From Tannerella sp. oral taxon 808 (GTDB lineage Bacteria > Bacteroidota > Bacteroidia > Bacteroidales > Tannerellaceae), in NCBI GenBank assembly GCA_002890585.1, contig MIQB01000127.1, forward strand, positions 1-5,024: a DNA stretch of 5,024 bases, in the 5' to 3' direction. The position numbers were made by a program, and so were the translations under genes. A model generated the notes under the pieces. The model was given only the letters and a program-made list of their open reading frames with translations. It had not been told where the DNA came from and ran no database searches. Within the stretch, counting starts at the first letter, position 1. Every line of letters starts with the position of its first letter. Shown in pieces: positions 1 to 4,737 of the stretch.

Positions 1-251
1 TGTACTTCCAAAAACGCGAAACGCAGTTGATGCTTGAAACGCTGAAAGGGAGGAAGTCTCTCCTATACTTATGGAACAAACAGGGACGGACATGTCCGCT
101 TTGTGGCAAGCCCATCGACCGAACAAAAGCATGGAACGTCAATGAAAAAGTGATTGACGGAAAGATTGTTCGCGAACTTGTACACAATACCTGTTACTTG
201 AGAAGTAAACGCAAAAGTTGTAAGTATGAGCCGATTTCTATGTACAAATAG
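1..251 (+). CDS. Group II intron reverse transcriptase/maturase, C-terminal fragment
   Basis: The reading frame is open from the window edge (first full codon at 3) to the stop at 249-251, giving the last 82 residues, beginning YFQKRETQLMLETLKG. This is the region after the RT and maturase domains in LtrA-like proteins. These proteins assist intron splicing and copy the intron into DNA targets. A CPLC motif (local residues 31-34) and a VHNTC motif (60-64) correspond to the metal-binding framework of the C-terminal HNH endonuclease. The usual His-His after the conserved Trp is absent: the sequence reads WNVNEK. Nuclease activity is therefore doubtful, although reverse transcription and splicing could be intact. 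The apparent TTG/ATG starts at 27-32 are internal codons. Identification as an intron protein is firm because domains V/VI follow directly. Confidence 0.92.
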   Translation, partial: YFQKRETQLMLETLKGRKSLLYLWNKQGRTCPLCGKPIDRTKAWNVNEKVIDGKIVRELVHNTCYLRSKRKSCKYEPISMYK

Positions 252-267
252 AAGTTATGAGTTGCTT

Positions 268-342
268 GAGCCGTATGAGGGGAAACTCTCACGTACGGTT
301 CTTAGGGGAGAAAGGGGCAGCAATGCCCCCGCCTTACCCGAT
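268..342 (+). ncRNA. Group II intron catalytic domains V and VI
   Basis: Domain V (268-301) folds as an 8-bp lower stem (268-275 with 294-301), a two-nucleotide bulge CG at 292-293, a 6-bp upper stem (276-281 with 286-291) and a GAAA tetraloop at 282-285. The catalytic AGC triad is at 269-271. Domain VI follows, with an inner stem GGGGCA/UGCCCC (314-319 with 324-329), a GCAA loop, and an outer helix pairing 305-310 with 333-339 around the unpaired A336, the probable lariat branch point. Every diagnostic element of the splicing core that can be checked here is intact. Confidence 0.95.
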
Positions 343-349
343 TCCCTAC

Positions 350-395
350 AATTGGCGGAGATTAAAAACACTTGTACTTGGGCTTACCGCCAATT
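350..395. repeat. 9-bp inverted repeat just downstream of the intron 3' end
   Basis: AATTGGCGG at 350-358 is matched exactly by its reverse complement CCGCCAATT at 387-395, with 28 nt between them. It starts 8 nt into the 3' exon. No T-run follows, so it does not read as an intrinsic terminator. It could be an operator, part of the intron target context, or chance. Confidence 0.45.
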
Positions 396-429
396 TGATA
401 CGGTTGCCTCTCCTCGCAGCCCCCCAGAC

Positions 430-459
430 CTTGCGTCATCCCACACCATCCTATTTTTG
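430..459 (+). promoter_or_regulatory. Candidate Bacteroidota-type promoter of the LEA-like lipoprotein gene
   Basis: TATTTTTG at 452-459 fits the -7 consensus TAnnTTTG used by the Bacteroidota primary sigma factor. A partial -33 element, CTTG, lies at 430-433 with 18 nt between, slightly short of the usual 19-21. The -7 box ends 40 nt before the ATG at 500. Its position inside the 3' exon means the downstream gene may be transcribed independently of the intron. Confidence 0.45.
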
Positions 460-499
460 CGGCCGTATAAAACCCCAAATAATTACAGTGTAACAGCGT

Positions 500-1087
500 A
501 TGAAAAAGAAAAAGATCTGGCTGCTTTCGGCAGCACTCGCCGTGGCTGTGCTTACAGCTTGCAACGTGACGAAAGACATTGAGAATGCGTACAACCTGAA
601 GGATTGCAAATACTCCTACAAATCGATCTCGAACATTCGGGTGAACAACGAGCCGTTCAGCGTGCTGAGTGCGGCGAAGCTCTTTGGGCAATTAGGCAAC
701 ACGCAATCGAAGATGCCGATAGAGTTTACGCTCAACCTCAACGTGGAGAACCCGAACGCGTCAGCAGCGGCCTTCCAAACGATGGAGTATAAGGTGTTGA
801 TCGATTCGCTCGACTTCACGGAGGGGACGCTCCGGGAGCCCTTCAGCGTGAATGCGGGCGAGACGAAGACGCTGAGCGTCGTTATCGGCACGGATGCGGG
901 GAAGCTCTTCTCGGGCGCCTCTCGAGATGCTGCGCTGCGCATCGTGCAGAACCTCGTCGGGTGGGAGAGCAAGTCGCAATCTACCGTGACGGTGGAGCTC
1001 CGCCCCACATTCAACGTGGGCGGCGTGCCCATCACCTCGCCGGTTTACATCCCCGTCTCCTTCAAAATCGGCGGAGGGAATAAGTAA
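500..1087 (+). CDS. LEA14/WHy-like domain lipoprotein (LEA type 2 family)
   Basis: This 195-residue protein starts with a lipoprotein signal peptide: MKKKKIW, a hydrophobic stretch at 8-19, and the lipobox LTAC with the acylated cysteine at C21. It should be anchored in the envelope. The mature part is a single beta-rich domain. The segment LNVENPNASAAAFQTMEYKVLIDS (split here as LNVENPNAS at about 79-88 and MEYKVLIDS at 95-103) matches the NPN-containing signature of LEA14/water-stress (WHy) domains, and alternating beta-like stretches follow up to VPITSPVYIPVSFKI. Its molecular role is not known. The ATG at 500 is chosen because it directly precedes the Lys-rich n-region; no Shine-Dalgarno is seen. 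It is probably monocistronic, since 166 nt separate it from the next gene. Confidence 0.82.
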   Translation: MKKKKIWLLSAALAVAVLTACNVTKDIENAYNLKDCKYSYKSISNIRVNNEPFSVLSAAKLFGQLGNTQSKMPIEFTLNLNVENPNASAAAFQTMEYKVLIDSLDFTEGTLREPFSVNAGETKTLSVVIGTDAGKLFSGASRDAALRIVQNLVGWESKSQSTVTVELRPTFNVGGVPITSPVYIPVSFKIGGGNK

Positions 1088-1239
1088 AGATCAGTCATGC
1101 TGTCAGCCGATGCGAGACAAAATGGCGCGAATATCCTTCGGTACATGGTTTGCAGAGAGGGGCGTCGAAGCGGCGAGCCTCCCCCACCACCACACAGCGC
1201 GATGTACGAGGTGAGCAGCTTCACATTAACCAGTAAAAT

Positions 1240-1245
1240 AGGAGG
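1240..1245 (+). promoter_or_regulatory. Strong Shine-Dalgarno site of hsp20
   Basis: AGGAGG lies 8 nt before the ATG at 1254. It is the only near-perfect ribosome binding site in the window and stands out in a Bacteroidota-like background where genes usually lack one. It fixes the start codon and suggests a high translation rate. Confidence 0.8.
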
Positions 1246-1253
1246 ATAAGACA

Positions 1254-1685
1254 ATGACATTGACAAAGAGAAATCAGAACTATTGGTTGCCCTCGATCTT
1301 TAACGACTTCCTTGAGAACGAGTGGATGGGGCGGCCGGGAAGCACAGCACCAGCCATCAACGTGAAGGAGTCGAAAGACGCGTACACCGTGGAGGTGGCG
1401 GCCCCGGGCATGACGAAGTCCGACTTTAACGTCAGCATCGACGCAGACAACAACCTCGCCATCTCGATGGAGAAAAAGGAAGAGAAGAAGGAAGAGAAGC
1501 ACGATGCGCGCTACCTGCGCCGCGAGTTCTCGTACGCCAAGTTCCAACAGACCATGATCCTGCCCGACGATGTGGACAAGGATCGTATCACGGCCAAGGT
1601 GGAGAACGGCGTGCTGCTGATCGGCCTGCCTAAAGTGTCGCGCGAGGAAGTGCGCCGCTTCGGACGTAACATCGAGATCGGTTGA
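1254..1685 (+). CDS. Small heat-shock protein, Hsp20/alpha-crystallin family
   Basis: This 143-residue protein has the usual length and layout of a bacterial small heat-shock protein, an ATP-independent cytoplasmic chaperone that binds unfolding proteins and forms large oligomers. A short N-terminal arm (1-32, with WLPSIFNDFLEN) precedes the alpha-crystallin domain at about 33-127. Visible marks are INVKESKDAYTVEVAAPGM, the basic YLRREFSY strand near 87-94, MILPDDVD at 101-108, and the signature NGVLLIGLPK at 118-127. The C-terminal tail carries the I-x-I oligomerisation motif, IEI at 140-142. A highly charged run of Lys/Glu at 73-83 fills the loop before the RREF strand. No CIRCE-type operator was found upstream. 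The family assignment is firm; a specific symbol is not given because Bacteroidota naming varies. Confidence 0.96.
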   Translation: MTLTKRNQNYWLPSIFNDFLENEWMGRPGSTAPAINVKESKDAYTVEVAAPGMTKSDFNVSIDADNNLAISMEKKEEKKEEKHDARYLRREFSYAKFQQTMILPDDVDKDRITAKVENGVLLIGLPKVSREEVRRFGRNIEIG

Positions 1686-1760
1686 GACGGGAGAGGGAGA
1701 CAGTAGACTGAAAAGAAGAAAACGCTAATAAGCGTGTTCATGGTAATGTGTTAAGAATGG

Positions 1761-1815
1761 AGAAGGGACGAAGGCTGGTGCGGAAAACGCATTCCCCTGG
1801 CTTTCGCCCCTTTCT
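1761..1815 (+). terminator. Long imperfect hairpin between hsp20 and tpx, possible terminator
   Basis: The segment starting AGAAGGGACGAAGGCTGG pairs with the one ending CTGGCTTTCGCCCCTTTCT over about 16 base pairs with one mismatch and one bulged T. The tip TGCG-GAAAA-CGCA pairs again. A mixed T-rich run (TTTCTGTTTG) follows at 1811-1820. It may terminate hsp20 transcription. It also lies only 22 nt before the first possible tpx start, so it could instead be a 5' leader structure acting on tpx. Confidence 0.6.
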
Positions 1816-1836
1816 GTTTGTATACCCCAACTCGAT

Positions 1837-2421
1837 ATGAAAACAACCATCACCATCACCCTATTATTTATTCAATCCATCATTCAAATCATTATGGCAC
1901 AAGAGATGAAAGAGAACAAAGGCGTAGTGACGTTCGCAGGCAATCCTGTGACGCTGCTCGGAGAACTGATCAAGGTGGGCGACACGGCGCCCGACTTCAC
2001 CGCCGTGGGCGAGGGGCTGAAGCCCGCACGGCTGTCTGACTACAAGGGCAAGACCGTCATCCTGTCCGTCTTCCCCTCGGTCGACACCAAGGTGTGCGCC
2101 GCACAGACACGCCGCTTCAATAAGGAAGCCTCCGGGCTGTCGGAGCATGTCGTCGTGCTGACGCTCTCCAAAGACCTACCCTTCGCGCTGGGCCGCTTCT
2201 GCGCCGCCGAAGGCATCGACCGCATCCACACGCTCTCGGACTATATGCACTCCGAGTTCGGCCTCAAGTATGGCTTCCTCATGAAGGAGAACATGCTGCT
2301 GGCGCGCGGCGTAGTGGTAATCAACCCGGCGGGGAAGGTCACCTACGTGGAATACGTGAAGGAGGTCACCTCGGAGCCGGACTACACCAAGGCATTAGAA
2401 GCTGCGCGCGCTGCGCTGTAA
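1837..2421 (+). CDS. tpx: Thiol peroxidase Tpx (atypical 2-Cys peroxiredoxin), possible N-terminal extension
   Basis: Tpx reduces hydrogen peroxide and organic peroxides using thioredoxin. From the first ATG it has 194 residues, longer than the usual 165-170. The core matches Tpx: VTFAGNPVTL near 31-40, the active site FPSVDTKVC with Thr84 and peroxidatic Cys87, DLPFALGRFC with resolving Cys122 (35 residues on), and the Arg157 strand LARGVVVI. The first 19 residues (TITITLLFIQSIIQII) are AT-rich and unlike the GC-rich body. They could be a signal peptide ending MAQ, or untranslated leader. An internal ATG at 1894 would give a standard 175-residue cytoplasmic form, as would one at 1906 (171 residues). 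No Shine-Dalgarno decides between them. The gene is probably co-transcribed with the dehydrogenase 6 nt downstream. Confidence 0.93.
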   Translation: MKTTITITLLFIQSIIQIIMAQEMKENKGVVTFAGNPVTLLGELIKVGDTAPDFTAVGEGLKPARLSDYKGKTVILSVFPSVDTKVCAAQTRRFNKEASGLSEHVVVLTLSKDLPFALGRFCAAEGIDRIHTLSDYMHSEFGLKYGFLMKENMLLARGVVVINPAGKVTYVEYVKEVTSEPDYTKALEAARAAL

Positions 2422-2427
2422 ACCAAG

Positions 2428-3153
2428 ATGAAGCGCGCCATCATCATCGGAGCCACCTCAGGCATCGGGCTTGAGGTGGCTCGCGTGCTTTTATCGCGCG
2501 GGTGGCACATCGGCGCGGCGGGGAGGCGCCAGGAGGAGCTGAAGCAACTGCGGCAGGAAGCCCCGGATCGCGTCGTAATCCGTGTGATTGACATTACACA
2601 CGGCGACGCCCCCGACCACCTCCGCCAGCTCATCGACGACCTCGGAGGGATGGATCTCTACTTCCACGCCTCCGGCATCGGACGGCAGAACACGGCCTTG
2701 GAACCAGACATTGAGCTGTCCACCGCCCGAACCAATGTGGAGGGTTTTATCCGCATGATCACGGCGGCCTACCGCTACTTCCGCACCCGTGGGGCAGAGG
2801 GACACATCGCCGCCATCACCTCCGTGGCCAGCACACGCGGCATGGGCGCGGCCGCGGCTTATTCGGCCACGAAGCGCTTCCAACGCACCTACCTCGACGC
2901 CCTCTCGCAGCTGGCCCACCGCGAAGGCCTCCCACTCCGCTTCACCGACATCCGCCCCGGCTTTGTCCGCACCGCCCTCCTCAACCCCGCCGTGCATTAC
3001 CCCATGATGATGGAGCCGGCCCCGGTGGCCCGCCGCATCGTGCACGCCGTGGAGCACAGACGGCGCGTGGCCATCATCGATGGGCGCTATCGGCTGCTCG
3101 TCATGCTCTGGCGCCTCCTCCCGAGGTGGCTCTGGGAGCGGATGCGGGTGTAA
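2428..3153 (+). CDS. Short-chain dehydrogenase/reductase (SDR) family oxidoreductase
   Basis: This 241-residue protein has a single Rossmann-fold domain of classical SDR size. The nucleotide-binding motif GATSGIG is at 8-14, and GRR at 32-34 following the second strand would favour NADP(H). The catalytic set is Asn103 (TNVEG), Ser132 (AITSVAS), Tyr145 and Lys149 (YSATK), with RPGFVRT at 176-182. The usual NNAG segment reads HASGIG at 80-85, a common looser variant. The C-terminus (222-241) is rich in Leu/Trp/Arg and could be amphipathic or membrane-touching. The substrate cannot be told from sequence. The start lies 6 nt after the tpx stop with no separate Shine-Dalgarno, suggesting one transcript and translational coupling; a joint role in redox or stress metabolism is inference. 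Confidence 0.93.
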   Translation: MKRAIIIGATSGIGLEVARVLLSRGWHIGAAGRRQEELKQLRQEAPDRVVIRVIDITHGDAPDHLRQLIDDLGGMDLYFHASGIGRQNTALEPDIELSTARTNVEGFIRMITAAYRYFRTRGAEGHIAAITSVASTRGMGAAAAYSATKRFQRTYLDALSQLAHREGLPLRFTDIRPGFVRTALLNPAVHYPMMMEPAPVARRIVHAVEHRRRVAIIDGRYRLLVMLWRLLPRWLWERMRV

Positions 3154-3196
3154 ACGTGACCTTAAGCAATGGTCATAATCAATTGGACGTGTACCC

Positions 3197-3247
3197 GGTG
3201 CGGCCTGTAGGACCGTTGGACGATAGCCCGGGGCGAAACCCCGGGTC
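3197..3247 (+). repeat. Two-hairpin module A
   Basis: Hairpin 1 is CGGCC-TGTAG-GACCG (3201-3215, one mismatched pair). The linker TTGGACGATAG follows. Hairpin 2 is CCCGGGG-CGAAA-CCCCGGG (3227-3245). Confidence 0.8.
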
Positions 3248-3277
3248 GGCGGACGATCGGGGCGAAACCCCGGGCCG

Positions 3278-3313
3278 GTGGGGGCGATCAATCATCAATC
3301 ATTCGTTCCGCCC
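3278..3313. repeat. 36-bp direct repeat, copy 1
   Basis: It matches 3551-3586 at an offset of 273 nt with two mismatches (3279 and 3306). It comprises a GGGGGCG edge, an ATCAATC-type AT-rich core and a CCGCCC edge. The GC edges are mutually complementary, so the AT-rich core would sit in a loop. Confidence 0.9.
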
Positions 3314-3325
3314 AGGGTTCCCCCC

Positions 3326-3376
3326 CCCAGGGTTTCGCCCTGGGCTATCGTCCGGCGCCCCTACAGGGCGCTCCGG
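3326..3376 (-). repeat. Two-hairpin module B (inverted)
   Basis: Read on the minus strand, hairpin 1 is GCGCCC-TGTAG-GGGCGC, then CGGACGATAG, then hairpin 2 CCCAGGG-CGAAA-CCCTGGG. Compared with module A, both stems differ but stay paired: the G-C pair in stem 2 becomes A-T on both sides. A run of ten C lies just before it at 3320-3329 or nearby on the plus strand. Confidence 0.8.
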
Positions 3377-3386
3377 ATACCATCAA

Positions 3387-3435
3387 TCCGGGCTGTAGGC
3401 CCGGTGGATGATAGCCCGGGGCAAAACCCCGGGCC
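3387..3435 (+). repeat. Two-hairpin module C
   Basis: Hairpin 1 is CCGGGC-TGTAG-GCCCGG (3388-3404). The linker TGGATGATAG follows. Hairpin 2 is CCCGGGG-CAAAA-CCCCGGG (3415-3433). The hairpin 1 stem differs from modules A, B and D but is fully paired, and the TGTAG loop is kept. Confidence 0.8.
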
Positions 3436-3550
3436 GGCGGATGATCGGGGCGACACCCCGGGGCGGTGGACGATCGGGGCGCCCCCCGGGCGGTAGGGGC
3501 GAATAATCATTCGCTCTGGCAAACGCCCCAGCAAGGGGCGCATGATCCGG

Positions 3551-3586
3551 GCGGGGGCGATCAATCATCAATCATTCGCTCCGCCC
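3551..3586. repeat. 36-bp direct repeat, copy 2
   Basis: This is the partner of 3278-3313, with 34 of 36 positions identical. It occupies the equivalent place in element 2, between the inner hairpins and the minus-orientation module. Confidence 0.9.
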
Positions 3587-3601
3587 GGGAGGCGTCGCTC
3601 C

Positions 3602-3645
3602 ACCCTGGGCTATCGTCCAACGGCCCTTCAGGCCGCTCCGGGTGC
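3602..3645 (-). repeat. Two-hairpin module D (inverted)
   Basis: Read on the minus strand, hairpin 1 is CGGCC-TGAAG-GGCCG, then TTGGACGATAG, then CCCAGGG. The second half of hairpin 2 has diverged (GGAGCGACGCCTCCCGGG), so only the first arm is family-like. The outer flank CACCCGGAG resembles the left edge of module A. Confidence 0.72.
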
Positions 3646-3706
3646 CCCCATTTATTTGCAAACCATTATATAATCGGGCGGTACGTCCCCCTCACCTCAT
3701 TCCCCA

Positions 3707-3730
3707 TTAATCATTGACAATTAATCATTG
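3707..3730. repeat. 24-bp AT-rich direct repeat, left copy
   Basis: TTAATCATTGACAATTAATC plus ATTG matches 4555-4578 with two mismatches. The two copies bracket the second lipoprotein gene. The string is itself made of two TTAATCATTG halves. It lies just before the start region of that gene and may be part of its leader. Confidence 0.85.
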
Positions 3731-3757
3731 ATCATTACCCATTACTTACCCATTTCA

Positions 3758-4384
3758 ATGATGCATCACCCCAACATCCCGGCGCGGCATCACCGCCCGG
3801 TTCACCCTAAACACCCAGCAGGAGCGCTGTGGCTCGTCGGCCTCCTGCTACTGATGGCTTGCTGCACCGCATGCGGCGGACGGGCACGTACGGCGGACGA
3901 CGATGCGGCTGCGTGCGACTCGGCCCGCGCACAGGCTGACGCTTCCGGATGGCTCACCATAGAGCCGCCCGAGTTCCGCCTCCGTTATCCGAAAGACTGG
4001 ACACTGCAACCGGTGAGCGAACCGACCCTCTTCTACCTCTACTCCCCGTCGGAGGGCGAGGCGGACCGCTTCCGTGAGAACATCTCCCTCGTCGTCGAGG
4101 TGCTACCCGATGGGCGCTACGACGCCGATCGCTACGTCCGCGAGGCCATCAAGCTGCTGCCCGCCGAGGTGAACACGAACGAGCGCATGCGCCGAGCCGG
4201 TCGCGAAGGGCGCCGGTTGGTCTACACGCAACGTTTGGAGGGGGGCATCGTCACGACGAATGAGCTCTACGTGTGGGTGATCCGTGGCAAGGCCTACCTG
4301 CTCGCCTTCAGCCGCGAGGTGGGGCCTGAGGGGGAGCAGGCCAAGGCGGGGAGGCGCATCATGCAAACGTTTGAATGGCGATAG
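3758..4384 (+). CDS. Lipoprotein, possibly with a PsbP/DcrB-like domain
   Basis: This 208-residue predicted lipoprotein starts from the first of two adjacent ATGs (3758, 3761). An earlier in-frame TTG at 3728 lies inside an AT-rich repeat and is not favoured. The n-region is long and His/Pro/Arg-rich (1-20), followed by a hydrophobic run ALWLVGLLLLMA (23-34). The lipobox is probably LMAC with Cys35; further cysteines at 36 and 39 make CTAC an alternative. After an acidic linker comes one alpha/beta domain at about 64-208: WLTIEPPEFRLRYPKDW, LFYLYSP, FRENISLVVEVLP, VREAIKLLP, GRRLVYTQRL, NELYVWVIRGKAYLLAFS and IMQTFEW. The F-x-x-x-YPxxW start, a central VVEV strand and a final sigmoid F strand resemble PsbP/DcrB-fold proteins, but this is weak recognition. 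Function unknown. It has no operon partner here. Confidence 0.8.
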   Translation: MMHHPNIPARHHRPVHPKHPAGALWLVGLLLLMACCTACGGRARTADDDAAACDSARAQADASGWLTIEPPEFRLRYPKDWTLQPVSEPTLFYLYSPSEGEADRFRENISLVVEVLPDGRYDADRYVREAIKLLPAEVNTNERMRRAGREGRRLVYTQRLEGGIVTTNELYVWVIRGKAYLLAFSREVGPEGEQAKAGRRIMQTFEWR

Positions 4385-4592
4385 ATGGAGGGGGGCGTAA
4401 ATGACGAAGCGGCGGCGACGGTCTCCGGACGCGCCTTGCGCTCCATCCATTCGTGGCGTGAGTGCGACGGAGGCCCTCCCCCACCCCTCAAATAAGTAGT
4501 GGTCAATTATGAGTGATTAATGATAGCGCGGTGCCATGCTGCCGTGTCTCTGGGGTAATCATTGATAATTAATCATTGCCCCTTAGTATGCT
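4385..4592. other. Gene-free stretch after the second lipoprotein
   Basis: No supported coding sequence was found. It is GC-rich up to about 4485, with GGAGGGGGGC near the stop codon and CCCTCCCCC around 4475-4484 as a loose inverted pair. It then turns AT-rich (4494-4526 and 4555-4578), with TTAATCATTG-type strings in both orientations. Confidence 0.6.
4555..4578. repeat. 24-bp AT-rich direct repeat, right copy
   Basis: This is the second copy of the string at 3707-3730, differing at two positions. It lies 15 nt before the terminator stem. Confidence 0.85.
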
Positions 4593-4642
4593 CTGCCGGG
4601 CGAAAGAGGTTGCGATAGCCTCTTCGTCCGGCAGCGCTTTTT
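4593..4642 (+). terminator. Strong intrinsic terminator
   Basis: CTGCCGG (4593-4599) pairs with CCGGCAG (4628-4634). The stem continues through a G-T pair, CGAA/TTCG (4601-4604 with 4623-4626), a bulged A and GAGG/CCTC (4606-4609 with 4619-4622), closing on a loop at about 4611-4617. CGC and then five T (4638-4642) follow on the plus strand only. It sits about 209 nt after the lipoprotein stop, so the transcript would carry a long 3' untranslated tail unless another unit ends here. Confidence 0.9.
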
Positions 4643-4658
4643 ATAGCGGGCCGGGGGA

Positions 4659-4678
4659 CGCAGGCCGACGATAGCCCA
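4659..4678 (+). repeat. Fragment of the two-hairpin repeat family
   Basis: GACGATAGCCC at 4667-4677 is identical to the linker and first arm of hairpin 2 in modules A, B and D. No matching second arm follows, so this appears to be a decayed or partial copy. Confidence 0.55.
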
Positions 4679-4737
4679 CAAGGGCGCAGGGGGGATCAGC
4701 GCAACGGGGAGCAGGCTGTGGATCGGAGCTTCAGTCA

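Larger units (their letters stand above)
1..342 (+). mobile_element. Group II intron, 3' portion (5' end outside window)
   Basis: This is the 3' end of a retroelement that splices as RNA and moves by reverse transcription. It holds the tail of the intron-encoded protein, a short linker, and the catalytic domains V and VI. The 3' boundary is placed at 342. The sequence there ends in GAT, fitting the usual terminal AY, and an unpaired A at 336 in domain VI sits 7 nt from that end, as expected for a branch point. The 5' end, domains I-IV and most of the protein lie upstream of the window, so completeness and class cannot be judged. The 3' exon begins about 343 and leads into a lipoprotein gene 157 nt further on. 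Confidence 0.93.
3192..3380. repeat. Composite GC-rich repeat element 1, with inverted terminal modules
   Basis: This is the first of two neighbouring non-coding elements that fill most of the gap between the SDR gene and the second lipoprotein. It begins with a two-hairpin module in plus orientation, followed by one extra GGGGCGAAACCCC-type hairpin (3258-3271), an AT-rich string at about 3286-3304, and then the same two-hairpin module in minus orientation ending near 3376. Apparent open frames through it are Pro/Gly/Arg-rich by-products of the repeat and start inside the SDR gene or without any translation signal. Confidence 0.85.
3386..3648. repeat. Composite GC-rich repeat element 2, with inverted terminal modules
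   Basis: The second element has the same plan as element 1: a plus-orientation two-hairpin module, extra GATCGGGGCG hairpins (about 3444-3465 and 3472-3492), a partial AT string (3501-3512), a CGCCCC-AGCAA-GGGGCG hairpin (3524-3540), a second full AT string, and a minus-orientation module ending near 3642. It is longer than element 1 because of the added inner hairpins. It contains no credible gene. Confidence 0.85.

Noticed and set aside
226..582. Plus-strand open frame crossing intron domains V/VI and the exon.
   Set aside because: It runs through the structural RNA, then overlaps the signal peptide of the lipoprotein gene in another frame. The product shows no family features.
1150..1195. 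Possible terminator hairpin after the LEA-like gene (GGGGC...GCCTCCCC).
   Set aside because: The pairing is short and interrupted, and no T-run follows.
2491..3291. Long minus-strand open frame opposite the SDR gene (266 codons).
   Set aside because: It is a GC-rich shadow of the SDR gene. The plus-strand frame has a complete SDR motif set, while the minus-strand product shows no recognisable domain.
3656..3674. Sigma70-like TATAAT at 3669-3674 upstream of the second lipoprotein.
   Set aside because: A -35-like TTGCAA is only 7 nt away, and Bacteroidota promoters do not follow the enterobacterial consensus. TTTATTTG at 3651-3658 is only a one-mismatch -7 match without a -33 partner.
3126..3717. 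Open frames on both strands encoding Pro/Gly/Arg-rich peptides (for example with RPGF and RPGLSS repeats).
   Set aside because: They are by-products of GC-rich inverted repeats lacking stops. They occur in several frames on both strands, overlap the SDR end, and have no translation signals.
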